A DNA stretch of 64,000 bases from the NCBI GenBank assembly GCA_001599355.1, contig BCGQ01000007.1:624620-688619 (forward strand), in the 5' to 3' direction. The notes beneath the pieces were generated by a model, which was given only the letters and a program-made list of their open reading frames with translations, was not told where the DNA came from and did not search any database. The translations under genes and the position numbers were made by a program. This document shows positions 9,747 through 18,096 of this stretch, piece by piece. Within the stretch, counting starts at the first letter, position 1. Each line of letters starts with the position of its first letter. Source of the stretch: Nakazawaea peltata (lineage: Eukaryota > Ascomycota > Pichiomycetes > Alaninales > Pachysolenaceae).

Positions 9747-10081
9747 GATACGTGAATTATGGTTATACAGACCCTCAACGCGTCGATATCCATATATTTG
9801 ATCAACTAATCCCTGTCATCATCGACGTGGATAAATTCAGGTCGTGCACATCCAATTCCCAATTAGGAAATGTAATTAGTGAAAAATTTAAGGTAGTGCA
9901 TTCAAAACAAAGGTAGTGTACCTGAATCCCAATCTCCCCAATCAAGTAACTGCCACTGGGGAAAACTTTTCCTCAGCCTGAACAGTGACAAGTTGACCTT
10001 TTAAACAATAGACAGTAGATTGTACAAGGAGAATATCTCTATATAAGGGCCATCAGACGATTCAGACGGACTCAATTCATC
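9747..10081. promoter_or_regulatory. Divergent promoter SMP3 / importin with three GTCGTG-type elements
   Basis: This 335-bp region holds GGTCGTGCAC at 9840-9849 followed by CCAATTCCCAATT, a variant GGTAGTGCAT at 9892-9901, and GGTAGTGTAC at 9912-9921 followed by ATCCCAAT. TATATAAG is at 10040-10047, 35 bp before the importin ATG. The element family recurs elsewhere in the window. Confidence 0.5.
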
Positions 10082-13036
10082 ATGTCAGGCGAAATTTACG
10101 TCAAGTGTCTTCAGGATTCCTTATCTTCGGACAGGTCCCTTAGACAAGGAGCCGAGCGCCAATTACAAGAATTGGAAAGAGATGAACTGTTTGTAGAGAC
10201 ATTACTTTCGATAGTGGTGAGCGGGAATTTCGGTGACGAAATCCGTGTCAATGCTGCTATCTATGTCAAGAACAAGATCACCTTTGTTTGGCTTGGTTTA
10301 GGTGTCACTGGAGCCGCTGGAACCCCCCGCAAGCAACTGATCCGTACCAAACTTGTCGAGCTGATCCTTCAAACCCATGAGATTCAACATCTCCGTAGCC
10401 AATTGACCGAAGCATTATACAAGACCCTCGTCTTAGAGGATTGGCCAGAGTTGTGTGACGTTGCCGTATCATATCTTTCATCTTCTTCCAGCTTTAGTCA
10501 AGTATACACTGGTTTGTTATTACTGTTCCAATTGATGAAATCCAAGAGATGGACTCGTGCTGATCTGGGTTCACAAAATTTACAACACACTTATGCTGAG
10601 CGTCTCTTCCCTGCATTGACTCCCTTAGCGGAGAATTTCGTAAATCATTTCGGCTCCGATGACCAACTGGCCAAACCTGCTGAGCTGATGTATTTGGTAT
10701 TAAAGATCTTCAAATATAGCACCTTCATTGAGTTACCACCATACTTTTCAGATGCCAATAACTTGGGTAAATGGGTCGAGATTCAGTTGAAATTGATCTC
10801 GGCTCCTCTCCCTCTGTATTTATCCAAATTAGATGACGATGATAAGGCTAAAGATTTCCATATCAAAGCTCAGAAATGGTGTTTCGGAAATATCCACAGA
10901 TTATACAGTAAATACGGTGGTGGCTCTAACAGTAAAGGCAACACCGAGTTTGCTCAGTTCTTCCAAACCCATTTCGTGTCTGTAATCTTAGATGTATATT
11001 GGAAGCAAGTGGAGCAATGGTCGAATAATTCCCAATGGTTAAGTGAAGCTTGTCTGTACCATATGATTTTATTCTTAGAAGACTGTTGTTATGCGGATGA
11101 AACCTGGAATCTCATCAAAGATAAGCTCGAACCAATTGTAGATCATGTGGTTATGAGATCATTACTGGCAACTCCAGCCAGCTTGGAATTATTCGAAGAT
11201 GATCAAGAAGATTACTACCGTAGATATTTAGATTTCAACAATGAAATCAAAGGAAGTGATATCGCCTCGATTAAGTTCCTCTATACTTTATGTTTCAAGA
11301 GATTCGATGACGTCATTCAATTACTTTTGAACGTTTTGAACGACACATTCACCAAACGTCATTCAGATTTCGGTAACCTCGAGTATGCCAAGAGAGCTGA
11401 AGCTGGACTTAGATTATTGTTGGCGATCTCATTCAAAATCATCAAGAAATCAAGCCCAATCGTCTCCCAAATCGACCAAATCATCATGTCGTTCGTAGTT
11501 CCCGAATTAGGAAGTCAAAATAAGTTTGTCTTCTTGAAACTGCGGGCTTGTAATTTGATTGCCTTATTCGGATATACTTTCCAAGATAAGCAAGTCTTAT
11601 CTGCGGTATACCAAGGTTGTATGGAACAGTTCCAATCACCACAGGATTCGATCCTGTTACAAATTAGTTCTGCTGATCTGTTGGGCTCTTTGATTCAGGA
11701 GCCTGAAGTAGAGGCTGCTACCATCCCACATGTCACTCAAATCATGGAGAAATTGGTCACCTTATCCAACAATTATGAGTTTGATACTATCAGTATGATT
11801 ATGGAAGATTTTGTGGAGAAGTTTGCACTGCAATTGGAGCCATTCCTGCTGCAAATTGCAGCTAATTTGAATGACCAGTTGATCAAGATCTGTGGTGCCA
11901 TTTTGGAGTCCTCTGATGATAATGACGAAAGAGAATACCTGGGTATTGGCTTGTTAAATACTATGATGACAATGGTACTTTCGATGAATTCTTCGAAGGA
12001 AATTACACTGAGATTATTAGGTGAGATGCTGCCTTCTGTCAAGTTTATTTTAGAGAATGCTGTTGTCAATTTTATCAATGAACTGATGGAATTATTGGAG
12101 AGTTGTAACGTCACTATGAAGGAGATCACTCCGATGATGTGGGAATTCTTCCGTTTAACTTTAGACACTTTTGAGACTTATGGTGAAGAATTCTGTGAGG
12201 TTTATGTTCCATTTTTAGAAAGTTGTGTCAACTATGGATTTAAAAGTCAAATGAGTCTCCAAGATCCAAGTTTCATACTGCTGATGAACTTGATTATGAA
12301 CAATTTGAATAAACCTGATAAAGATGAATATGAACTGCCATTGACCGAGATGTCATTCGAGTTACTTTACAAAACCATCTTAACCCTCGATGGTAACAAC
12401 GGATTCGAAGAGATGTTGGTGCAATTGCTTCATCTGTCAACCACCACCTACTTCCAGTCCACAGAAGACCAACAGCATAGTCTTTTGAAACCTTTCTTAA
12501 AGACGATTTTATCGGCCATTTATAAAAACACCCCAACCACTTTGAAATGTTTCTCCGAGAATGAACTCCTCCAATTATTCCAGTTATGGTTCGAATCAGA
12601 CAAGATTTTCACCACCTCTTTTGATATGAAATTACAAATCATGGTAGTGATCAAATTAATGACTTTGGTATATTCGAATGAAGCCCCAAATGCTGTCATT
12701 CAACTGGAATCGACTTTGAAATTACAATTGATCAAATGTTTACAGAAGTTACCTAAACTGCAATCGAGAGAAAAGGAACTCTTGACTGTACAATCTGCCA
12801 ACAATGCTGAGGAGTATCTTCGTCAACAAGAGTTTGATGAAGAGGACGAATATGAGGAGTATAATGAAGATGAAGAGGATATTCAGAAGGATATTTTACT
12901 CGATAAGGTTGATGTTTATCATGAATTTGTGAATGGATTTTTGAAGAGGGGTAATATTTATAATCAATTCCTTCAAAGTCTTAGTGATCCTGAGTTGATT
13001 AATGTTGTTAATGAGTGTATAAGTGTTGTGCAATAG
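10082..13036 (+). CDS. Importin-beta family karyopherin (Sxm1/Nmd5, importin-7/8 type)
   Basis: 984 codons from ATG 10082. The N-terminal HEAT repeat carries the importin-beta N-terminal signature (RQGAERQLQELE then AAIYVKNKITFVW). HEAT helices continue to about residue 890. A short acidic run (EEDEYEEYNEDEED) near residue 925 precedes a C-terminal helix, as in importin-7/8 and yeast Nmd5/Kap119 and Sxm1/Kap108. The family imports ribosomal proteins, TFIIS and other cargo through nuclear pores in a Ran-GTP dependent way. I cannot separate Sxm1 from Nmd5 orthology by eye, so no symbol is given. Confidence 0.85.
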   Translation: MSGEIYVKCLQDSLSSDRSLRQGAERQLQELERDELFVETLLSIVVSGNFGDEIRVNAAIYVKNKITFVWLGLGVTGAAGTPRKQLIRTKLVELILQTHEIQHLRSQLTEALYKTLVLEDWPELCDVAVSYLSSSSSFSQVYTGLLLLFQLMKSKRWTRADLGSQNLQHTYAERLFPALTPLAENFVNHFGSDDQLAKPAELMYLVLKIFKYSTFIELPPYFSDANNLGKWVEIQLKLISAPLPLYLSKLDDDDKAKDFHIKAQKWCFGNIHRLYSKYGGGSNSKGNTEFAQFFQTHFVSVILDVYWKQVEQWSNNSQWLSEACLYHMILFLEDCCYADETWNLIKDKLEPIVDHVVMRSLLATPASLELFEDDQEDYYRRYLDFNNEIKGSDIASIKFLYTLCFKRFDDVIQLLLNVLNDTFTKRHSDFGNLEYAKRAEAGLRLLLAISFKIIKKSSPIVSQIDQIIMSFVVPELGSQNKFVFLKLRACNLIALFGYTFQDKQVLSAVYQGCMEQFQSPQDSILLQISSADLLGSLIQEPEVEAATIPHVTQIMEKLVTLSNNYEFDTISMIMEDFVEKFALQLEPFLLQIAANLNDQLIKICGAILESSDDNDEREYLGIGLLNTMMTMVLSMNSSKEITLRLLGEMLPSVKFILENAVVNFINELMELLESCNVTMKEITPMMWEFFRLTLDTFETYGEEFCEVYVPFLESCVNYGFKSQMSLQDPSFILLMNLIMNNLNKPDKDEYELPLTEMSFELLYKTILTLDGNNGFEEMLVQLLHLSTTTYFQSTEDQQHSLLKPFLKTILSAIYKNTPTTLKCFSENELLQLFQLWFESDKIFTTSFDMKLQIMVVIKLMTLVYSNEAPNAVIQLESTLKLQLIKCLQKLPKLQSREKELLTVQSANNAEEYLRQQEFDEEDEYEEYNEDEEDIQKDILLDKVDVYHEFVNGFLKRGNIYNQFLQSLSDPELINVVNECISVVQ

Positions 13037-13285
13037 TGCCTGGCAACCTTTGTGACCGGCAATACCTCTGCCTGGCAATATCTCTGCCCCAATACCTTCA
13101 GTTGTGAAGTACCCTCGGTTTTCTCACGTGTTACCCTCGGTTTTCCCTCGGTCTACCCCATCTCTACTACACTATTCTACTTCAGTCTAGTTCTGTCTAG
13201 TACTGTCTAGTCTCGGTCTTGTTTACTGTCTAGTCCTGTCTACTTCACTGATAATCTGTCCCCTCCATTACTATACTTATATACA
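13037..13285. repeat. Gap with short degenerate direct repeats
   Basis: The 249-bp gap between the convergent importin and NAA10 genes is built of imperfect short repeats: GCCTGGCAA twice and GACCGGCAA once (13039-13080), ACCCTCGG-TTTTC twice (13110-13150), and CTGTCTAG-type 10-mers about five times (13185-13252). It probably makes up the overlapping 3' untranslated regions. Confidence 0.55.
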
Positions 13286-13855
13286 TTAAATCAAATCATC
13301 CTCAAAATTATCCTCCTCTTCTCCCGCTTGGAACTTCCCAGGAATCAACTCTTCCAATACCAATTCCTTCTTCATATAATAAGCATCTTCTCCATCTTGA
13401 TAATATTTCGATTCAATACTAAGCACCTTGAAATTCAATGTAGTCCTATACAAATGTAACAGCAGTCTATTGGACTCTCTAACATGCAATGAAACATATT
13501 CAGCCTTATAATTCTCACAAAGCAGGTAAAGACATTGACGCATCAATTTCTCCAGAATACCCAACTTTCTATAAGTTCTCATAACAGAGATCGAGGTGAT
13601 ATGACCATTTGGAGGATTAGTCTTCATCGACTCTGGATCATCATCCATTTTTCCCAATACATATCCGACTACACGTTCCTTTGGACTTCCTCCTTCTTCG
13701 TCATCATAAGTCGTGGCGACGAACGACAGTTGAGGCCATGAGAGTAAGTGATAGAGATAATATTTCAAAGTGTAATTTTCGGGTAAATTATGCAAATTGG
13801 TGTTCTGCATAGCCTGGGCATCCGCCACAGTAGCTTCTCTAATAGTGATTGCCAT
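13286..13855 (-). CDS. ARD1: NatA catalytic subunit Naa10 (Ard1)
   Basis: 189 codons, ATG 13853-13855 (MAITIREATVADAQAMQ). GNAT fold with the substrate-loop NLPENY (residues 23-28) that is diagnostic of Naa10. The YVLGKM strand follows, and then the acetyl-CoA pyrophosphate loop RTYRKLGILEKL (about residues 94-105). ESNRLLLHLY and YYQDGEDAYYM match the Ard1 C-terminal part. By family knowledge it acetylates N-termini of nascent chains at the ribosome with Naa15 (Nat1). An acidic tail (EEEDNFEDDLI) ends the protein. Divergent from TRS31. Confidence 0.95.
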   Translation of the reverse strand: MAITIREATVADAQAMQNTNLHNLPENYTLKYYLYHLLSWPQLSFVATTYDDEEGGSPKERVVGYVLGKMDDDPESMKTNPPNGHITSISVMRTYRKLGILEKLMRQCLYLLCENYKAEYVSLHVRESNRLLLHLYRTTLNFKVLSIESKYYQDGEDAYYMKKELVLEELIPGKFQAGEEEDNFEDDLI

Positions 13856-14170
13856 TGGTGGTGTAATGAGTGGTTTGAATTGGAGGTGATTCTTAAGCGC
13901 TATGGTGGAAAATTTTTATATCACTATTGAGCAGATTACGAATAAAGACACAGAGATATTGCTTAGCATTTTACGATTTCTGGACGTTGATTTGTCCTTA
14001 GCGATTTACGAAAACACACCACAAAAACACCCAAACTTTGAACTGAACTGAACTGGACAGTGAACTAACCTCTGACCACCAACCAAAGTACATTGATCTG
14101 AGGTGTTGATGGATCATTTCAATACTTGAGCATAACCCCTCCCCCAATCAAATCACCGTCACACTTTCTG
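13856..14170. promoter_or_regulatory. Divergent promoter NAA10 / TRS31
   Basis: 315 bp without a convincing gene. It contains A-rich stretches with a small direct repeat (AACTGAACTGAACTGGACAG, 14039-14058). I see no TATA box of standard form and no copy of the GTCGTG element. Confidence 0.35.
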
Positions 14171-14923
14171 ATGAGCCAAAATATCATCTCCCCCTCACTG
14201 GGTGGTTTCGTCTCAAGTCGCAACACCCTCCAAAAGAAACCTCTCCCACCACAACCCAATTCCACCACCAATAATTCAACCCCCACCAGCATATATGATC
14301 GTAATTTAATGAAAAACACAAACCAACAAGTTAATTTGGCCTCATTGAGTTTCCTCTTTTGCGAAATTGTTAGTTGGACACACTCCCATTCCAAGGGAAT
14401 TCTGGAACTTGAGAAACGACTTAATCATTTGGGTTATTCAATTGGTATAAAGTATTTGGATTTGATTAATTTCAGGGAGAATTACCTGAATATGCATTGG
14501 AATAGTCTGAATGGATCATCAAGTTCAGGAATAGGGTCGAACTCGGCCAAATATCTCGCTAGTAATGGCCGTCGTGAACTGAGAGTGTTGGATATTTTAC
14601 AATTTATCCATTCCAAAGTATGGCCGGCTATGTTTGGAAGTGTCGCCAGTAATTTGGAGAAATCCAGTGAAGTGGAAAATGAATATATGATCACCGATAA
14701 TACACCATTGTTCAGTAAATTTATTAGTGTCCCCCGTGATTTCCAAGACTTGAATTGTTCTCTGTTTGTTCTGGGGATGCTTGAAGGGTTGTTAGATAGT
14801 GCGTATTTCCAAGCGGATGTGAGTGCCCATACAGTAGCCTCGGAGACACAACCATGTCGTACGGTGTATTTAATCAGATTCAACGAGAATGTCCTCAAAA
14901 GAGAACTGCTACGGTTTTCTTAG
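14171..14923 (+). CDS. TRS31: TRAPP complex subunit Trs31 (TRAPPC5)
   Basis: 250 codons from ATG 14171 (MSQNIISPS); the upstream in-frame TTG at 14126 is rejected. A Pro/Asn-rich N-terminal tail of about 45 residues precedes a Bet3/Trs31 family alpha-beta fold: IYDRNLMK, LSFLFCEIVSW, LEKRLNHLGYSIG, RRELRVLDILQFIHSKVWPAMFG, and YMITDNTPLFSKFISVP. These strings fit Trs31/TRAPPC5, a core subunit of the TRAPP exchange factors for Ypt1/Ypt31 in ER-Golgi and Golgi traffic. It converges on enolase with 51 bp between the coding ends. Confidence 0.92.
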   Translation: MSQNIISPSLGGFVSSRNTLQKKPLPPQPNSTTNNSTPTSIYDRNLMKNTNQQVNLASLSFLFCEIVSWTHSHSKGILELEKRLNHLGYSIGIKYLDLINFRENYLNMHWNSLNGSSSSGIGSNSAKYLASNGRRELRVLDILQFIHSKVWPAMFGSVASNLEKSSEVENEYMITDNTPLFSKFISVPRDFQDLNCSLFVLGMLEGLLDSAYFQADVSAHTVASETQPCRTVYLIRFNENVLKRELLRFS

Positions 14924-14974
14924 ATACTACATACATATAATCCATATAGCAAAATTTATTTTCCTTCACATAAC

Positions 14975-16291
14975 TTAGAAAGCAGCAGACTTGTGGAAGT
15001 CCTTACCAGCGTAGACGGCCTTGTCACCCAATTCCTCCTCAATTCTCAAGATTTGGTTCAACTTGGCCAATCTCTCGGATCTGGCTGGAGCACCGGTCTT
15101 GATTTGACCAGATCTCAAACCAACAGACAAGTCGGCAATGAAGGTGTCTTCGGTCTCACCGGATCTGTGAGAAACCATGACACCCCAGCCGGCAGCGTAA
15201 GAGTCTTGAGCAGCCTTGATGGACTCGGTCAAAGTACCGATTTGGTTGACCTTCAACAAAAGACCGTTAGCAGCCTTCTTCTCGATGGCAGTCTTGATTC
15301 TGAGAGGGTTGGTGACAGTCAAGTCATCGGCAACGATTTGCAAGTTCTCAGCAACCTTGGAGTAGAAGATAGACCAAGATTCCCAATCATCTTCAGCGAA
15401 TGGGTCCTCAATGGAGACAATTGGGTAGTCCTTGATCAATTGAGAGTACAAGTCGGCCAATTCAGCACCGGTCAACCATTTGGATGGGTCAGAGTCTGGG
15501 TTCTTGAAGTCCAAGTCGTACTTACCATCCTTGAAGAACTCGGAGGAAGCGACATCCAAGGCAATACCAACCTTACCGTCGTAACCGGCCTTCTTAATAG
15601 AACCGTAGACCAAGTCCAAAGCTTCCTTTGGAGTAGAGATAGATGGAGCAACACCACCTTCGTCACCAACATTACCGGCAGATGGACCGTATTGCTTCTT
15701 GGCCTCGGCCTTCAAAGTATGGTAAACTTCGGAACCAATTCTCAAAGCCTCAGAGAAGGTTGGAGCACCAGTTGGAACAATCATGAACTCTTGGAAAGCC
15801 AAAGAACCACCAGCGTGAGAACCACCGTTCAAAACGTTTTGGAATGGAACTGGCAAAACGTATGGCTTCTTGGTAGCAGACAAGTCGGACAAGTGCTCGT
15901 ATAATGGAACACCCTTCTCGGCAGCAGCAGCATGGGCAACAGCAAGGGAAACACCCAAGATAGCATTGGCACCCAACTTAGCCTTGTTTGGAGTACCGTC
16001 CAACTCCAACAAGAAAGCATCAACCAGAGCTTGGTCCTTGACATCAAGGTTAGCCTTGACCAAAGCTGGAGCAATGACGTCGTTGACGTTGGCAACAGCC
16101 TTCAAGACACCCTTACCTAACCACTTGGACTTGTCACCGTCTCTCAATTCCAAAGCCTCGTGGACACCGGTGGAGGCACCGGATGGGACGATAGATCTGA
16201 ACTTACCCTTCTCGGTGGTCAAGTCAACCTCGACGGTTGGGTTACCTCTGGAGTCGTAGACGTATCTAGCAAATACCTTTTCAATGGCCAT
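14975..16291 (-). CDS. ENO1: Enolase (phosphopyruvate hydratase)
   Basis: 438 codons, ATG 16289-16291 ([23 protein letters not shown]). Full-length enolase with the C-terminal signature [14 protein letters not shown], Mg-binding D and E residues in [10 protein letters not shown], and the DDLTVTNP strand. It interconverts 2-phosphoglycerate and phosphoenolpyruvate in the cytosol. Codon choice is strongly biased (TTG, GTC, AAG, GGT), as in highly expressed yeast genes. I found a single in-frame CTG (16025-16027 on the plus strand as CAG, codon 89), and it matches the Ala of the yeast enolase DQKAVDDFL. A 303-codon antisense frame is an artefact of this bias. Confidence 0.98.
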   Translation of the reverse strand: MAIEKVFARYVYDSRGNPTVEVDLTTEKGKFRSIVPSGASTGVHEALELRDGDKSKWLGKGVLKAVANVNDVIAPALVKANLDVKDQALVDAFLLELDGTPNKAKLGANAILGVSLAVAHAAAAEKGVPLYEHLSDLSATKKPYVLPVPFQNVLNGGSHAGGSLAFQEFMIVPTGAPTFSEALRIGSEVYHTLKAEAKKQYGPSAGNVGDEGGVAPSISTPKEALDLVYGSIKKAGYDGKVGIALDVASSEFFKDGKYDLDFKNPDSDPSKWLTGAELADLYSQLIKDYPIVSIEDPFAEDDWESWSIFYSKVAENLQIVADDLTVTNPLRIKTAIEKKAANGLLLKVNQIGTLTESIKAAQDSYAAGWGVMVSHRSGETEDTFIADLSVGLRSGQIKTGAPARSERLAKLNQILRIEEELGDKAVYAGKDFHKSAAF

Positions 16292-17735
16292 TGTGTTTAT
16301 CTTTTATTCAATTAATATATATTAAAATATACTTAACAAGCAGATCCAACTTTATGACGAAACAGGATTTGTGCCCTTATTTATAGAGGGACGCAGCGGG
16401 CTTTTTTTTAAAATTTTTCCCAAAGGGCGAGCCACCACCAGACAGCAAGTTGAGGGGGGAGGCAGGGGAAGGTCATGAGATGATGAGGAATGGGAGAGAG
16501 TTGATAATTTAGAGATGTGGAGCTATGGCTTAGGAGGGAAGAGGGATGAAGGGAAGGGGTCGTGTAGACTAGACTCTTACTCAATTACTTATTATTGTAG
16601 TGTATATTTTTACTGTGGTTTATCTATCTGTTCATATTTGCCCTTTTTCATAGTACTATGCGATATGACCAATTATGAAATGAAGTAATTGAAGAATTGG
16701 GGATTATGGTTTCGAGGCACCGAGCCACAATTGGATTCTATACACAACAATCGTACAATTGTAACCTGACTAGATTAGATCTGTAGTAAACTTAATTTGA
16801 TTTGTTTTTACAATATCGAGGGAATTATCCCGGGATAGGGGGATCCCGGCACTCTTACAGTACTAATAGTGAAGATGCTTAATTAAGGTACTTAATTGAA
16901 TGGAAGTCCGCTTAATACTAGTAATTCTGAGTATCTACAATAACCATAGAAGTACTTAACAACCAATTCGGTCTTCACCTTCTCTACCCTCCCCCTAATT
17001 ATCTCACCATCCCCTGTCACCTCCCACCCTCCAATCCCTCCATCTCATCCTCTCATCCCCCTCTTTTTCTGCCCCTATCTGACGCATTTGCCCCTCCTGA
17101 AAAATGAACAAAAAAAAACATCATCTGATGCCAAAAAAAACGACCACCTGCACTTGCTTCCTTCACCCATCACCATTTCACTTTTTCACAACGAGGTGAT
17201 TTTGCATGGGTCGTGGGCCGACGCAGTGCGTTTACCCGAGCTCCTTTTCCCTTTTCAGTTCACTTTTTCGAGTCCACTTTTTCAATTGGGTCTCAATTGA
17301 CTGCCGATCTGCTTATCCTTATCACCCGGGCCTCTTTTCATATTCGCGAGCAAATTACGAAAGAACATCATGGAATCAGTTCGAAGCTGCGTTAGTGCCG
17401 CATTCCATATAATTTCCCATTGTAGTAATTCCTATTATAGTAATTCCCAATACAGCAATTCTATAAGAACCTTCTCGAGCTTTTATAGTGGGGTAAATAT
17501 AATTCGATAGATCAACCAGATGAGCATGAGATGAATACTTGCTAATAATTACTGTCCCGTTCATCTCTCAGAAGTCACACTAACCCACTCATACTATTTA
17601 TTTATTTATTCACTTATTTATCATCCATTCCATCTAATCAGATCATTATTTATCCCACATTTTATCACCACATTTTATCACCAGAATTGCCTCACAAGTC
17701 CAAATCATAAGCATCACCATACCCTCATACTCATA
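16292..17735. promoter_or_regulatory. 1.4-kb gap: enolase promoter and NDUFAF2 upstream region
   Basis: For enolase, TATAAATA (minus strand, 16378-16385) lies 87 bp upstream of the ATG, behind a T/A-rich run. A purine-rich tract covers about 16450-16560 and ends in GGTCGTGTAG (16558-16567). The middle is AT-rich with a perfect 7-bp inverted pair CCGGGAT/ATCCCGG (16830-16849, 6-nt loop). The distal part, 16960-17200, is C-rich then A-rich. I found no tRNA B-box and no frame I would call a gene; an unannotated non-coding RNA cannot be excluded. Confidence 0.45.
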
Positions 17736-18092
17736 ATGCCACAATCACCGAAACTGATCCTCGATTCAATGTTCCCATCTTGGAAACAAGCTTATTTCAA
17801 ATTTAAAGCCCTCCGTGGCGTCCCCTTCAGAAGAGAGTTTTTTATAGGCTACGATCTCTCAGGTAACACATATTGGGAATTTGTTACCCCTGGTTGGTCT
17901 AGGTATCGTCGTAAATTGGTACCTTACAAAAGACAACCTTTCATTCTGGATTACTACAAAGATGTTCCACCCCAATGGATTCAATGGTTAAGATATTCTA
18001 GGCCTACACCCCCTTCGCTTACCGAATTGGTTTCTGATCAAGAAAGGATACTGCTGTTGAAGATGTACGATAGTCATAAAGGTGTAGTTTAA
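17736..18092 (+). CDS. NDUFAF2-like complex I assembly factor (NDUFA12 family)
   Basis: 118 codons from ATG 17736. The motif GYDLSGNTYWE (residues 38-48) followed by basic residues and PPQWIQWLRYSRPTPPSLTE matches the NDUFA12/NDUFAF2 family (human NDUFAF2: GTDQFGNKYYY ... IPTEWEAWIRRTRKTPPTMEE). The C-terminal agreement favours the assembly factor NDUFAF2 over the structural subunit NDUFA12. It should act in the mitochondrial matrix on the peripheral arm of NADH:ubiquinone oxidoreductase. Its presence suggests this yeast keeps complex I, unlike Saccharomyces. The stop lies only 4 bp from the stop of the convergent WD40 gene. Confidence 0.8.
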   Translation: MPQSPKLILDSMFPSWKQAYFKFKALRGVPFRREFFIGYDLSGNTYWEFVTPGWSRYRRKLVPYKRQPFILDYYKDVPPQWIQWLRYSRPTPPSLTELVSDQERILLLKMYDSHKGVV

Positions 18093-18096
18093 TGCT

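Noticed and set aside
14993-15904. 303-codon open frame antisense to enolase
   Set aside because: Produced by the strong codon bias of enolase on the other strand; the peptide is Ser/Gln/Leu-rich with no recognisable fold.
16830-16849. GC-rich inverted repeat in the enolase upstream gap, possible RNA hairpin
   Set aside because: Only a 7-bp stem with no accompanying RNA-gene signal.
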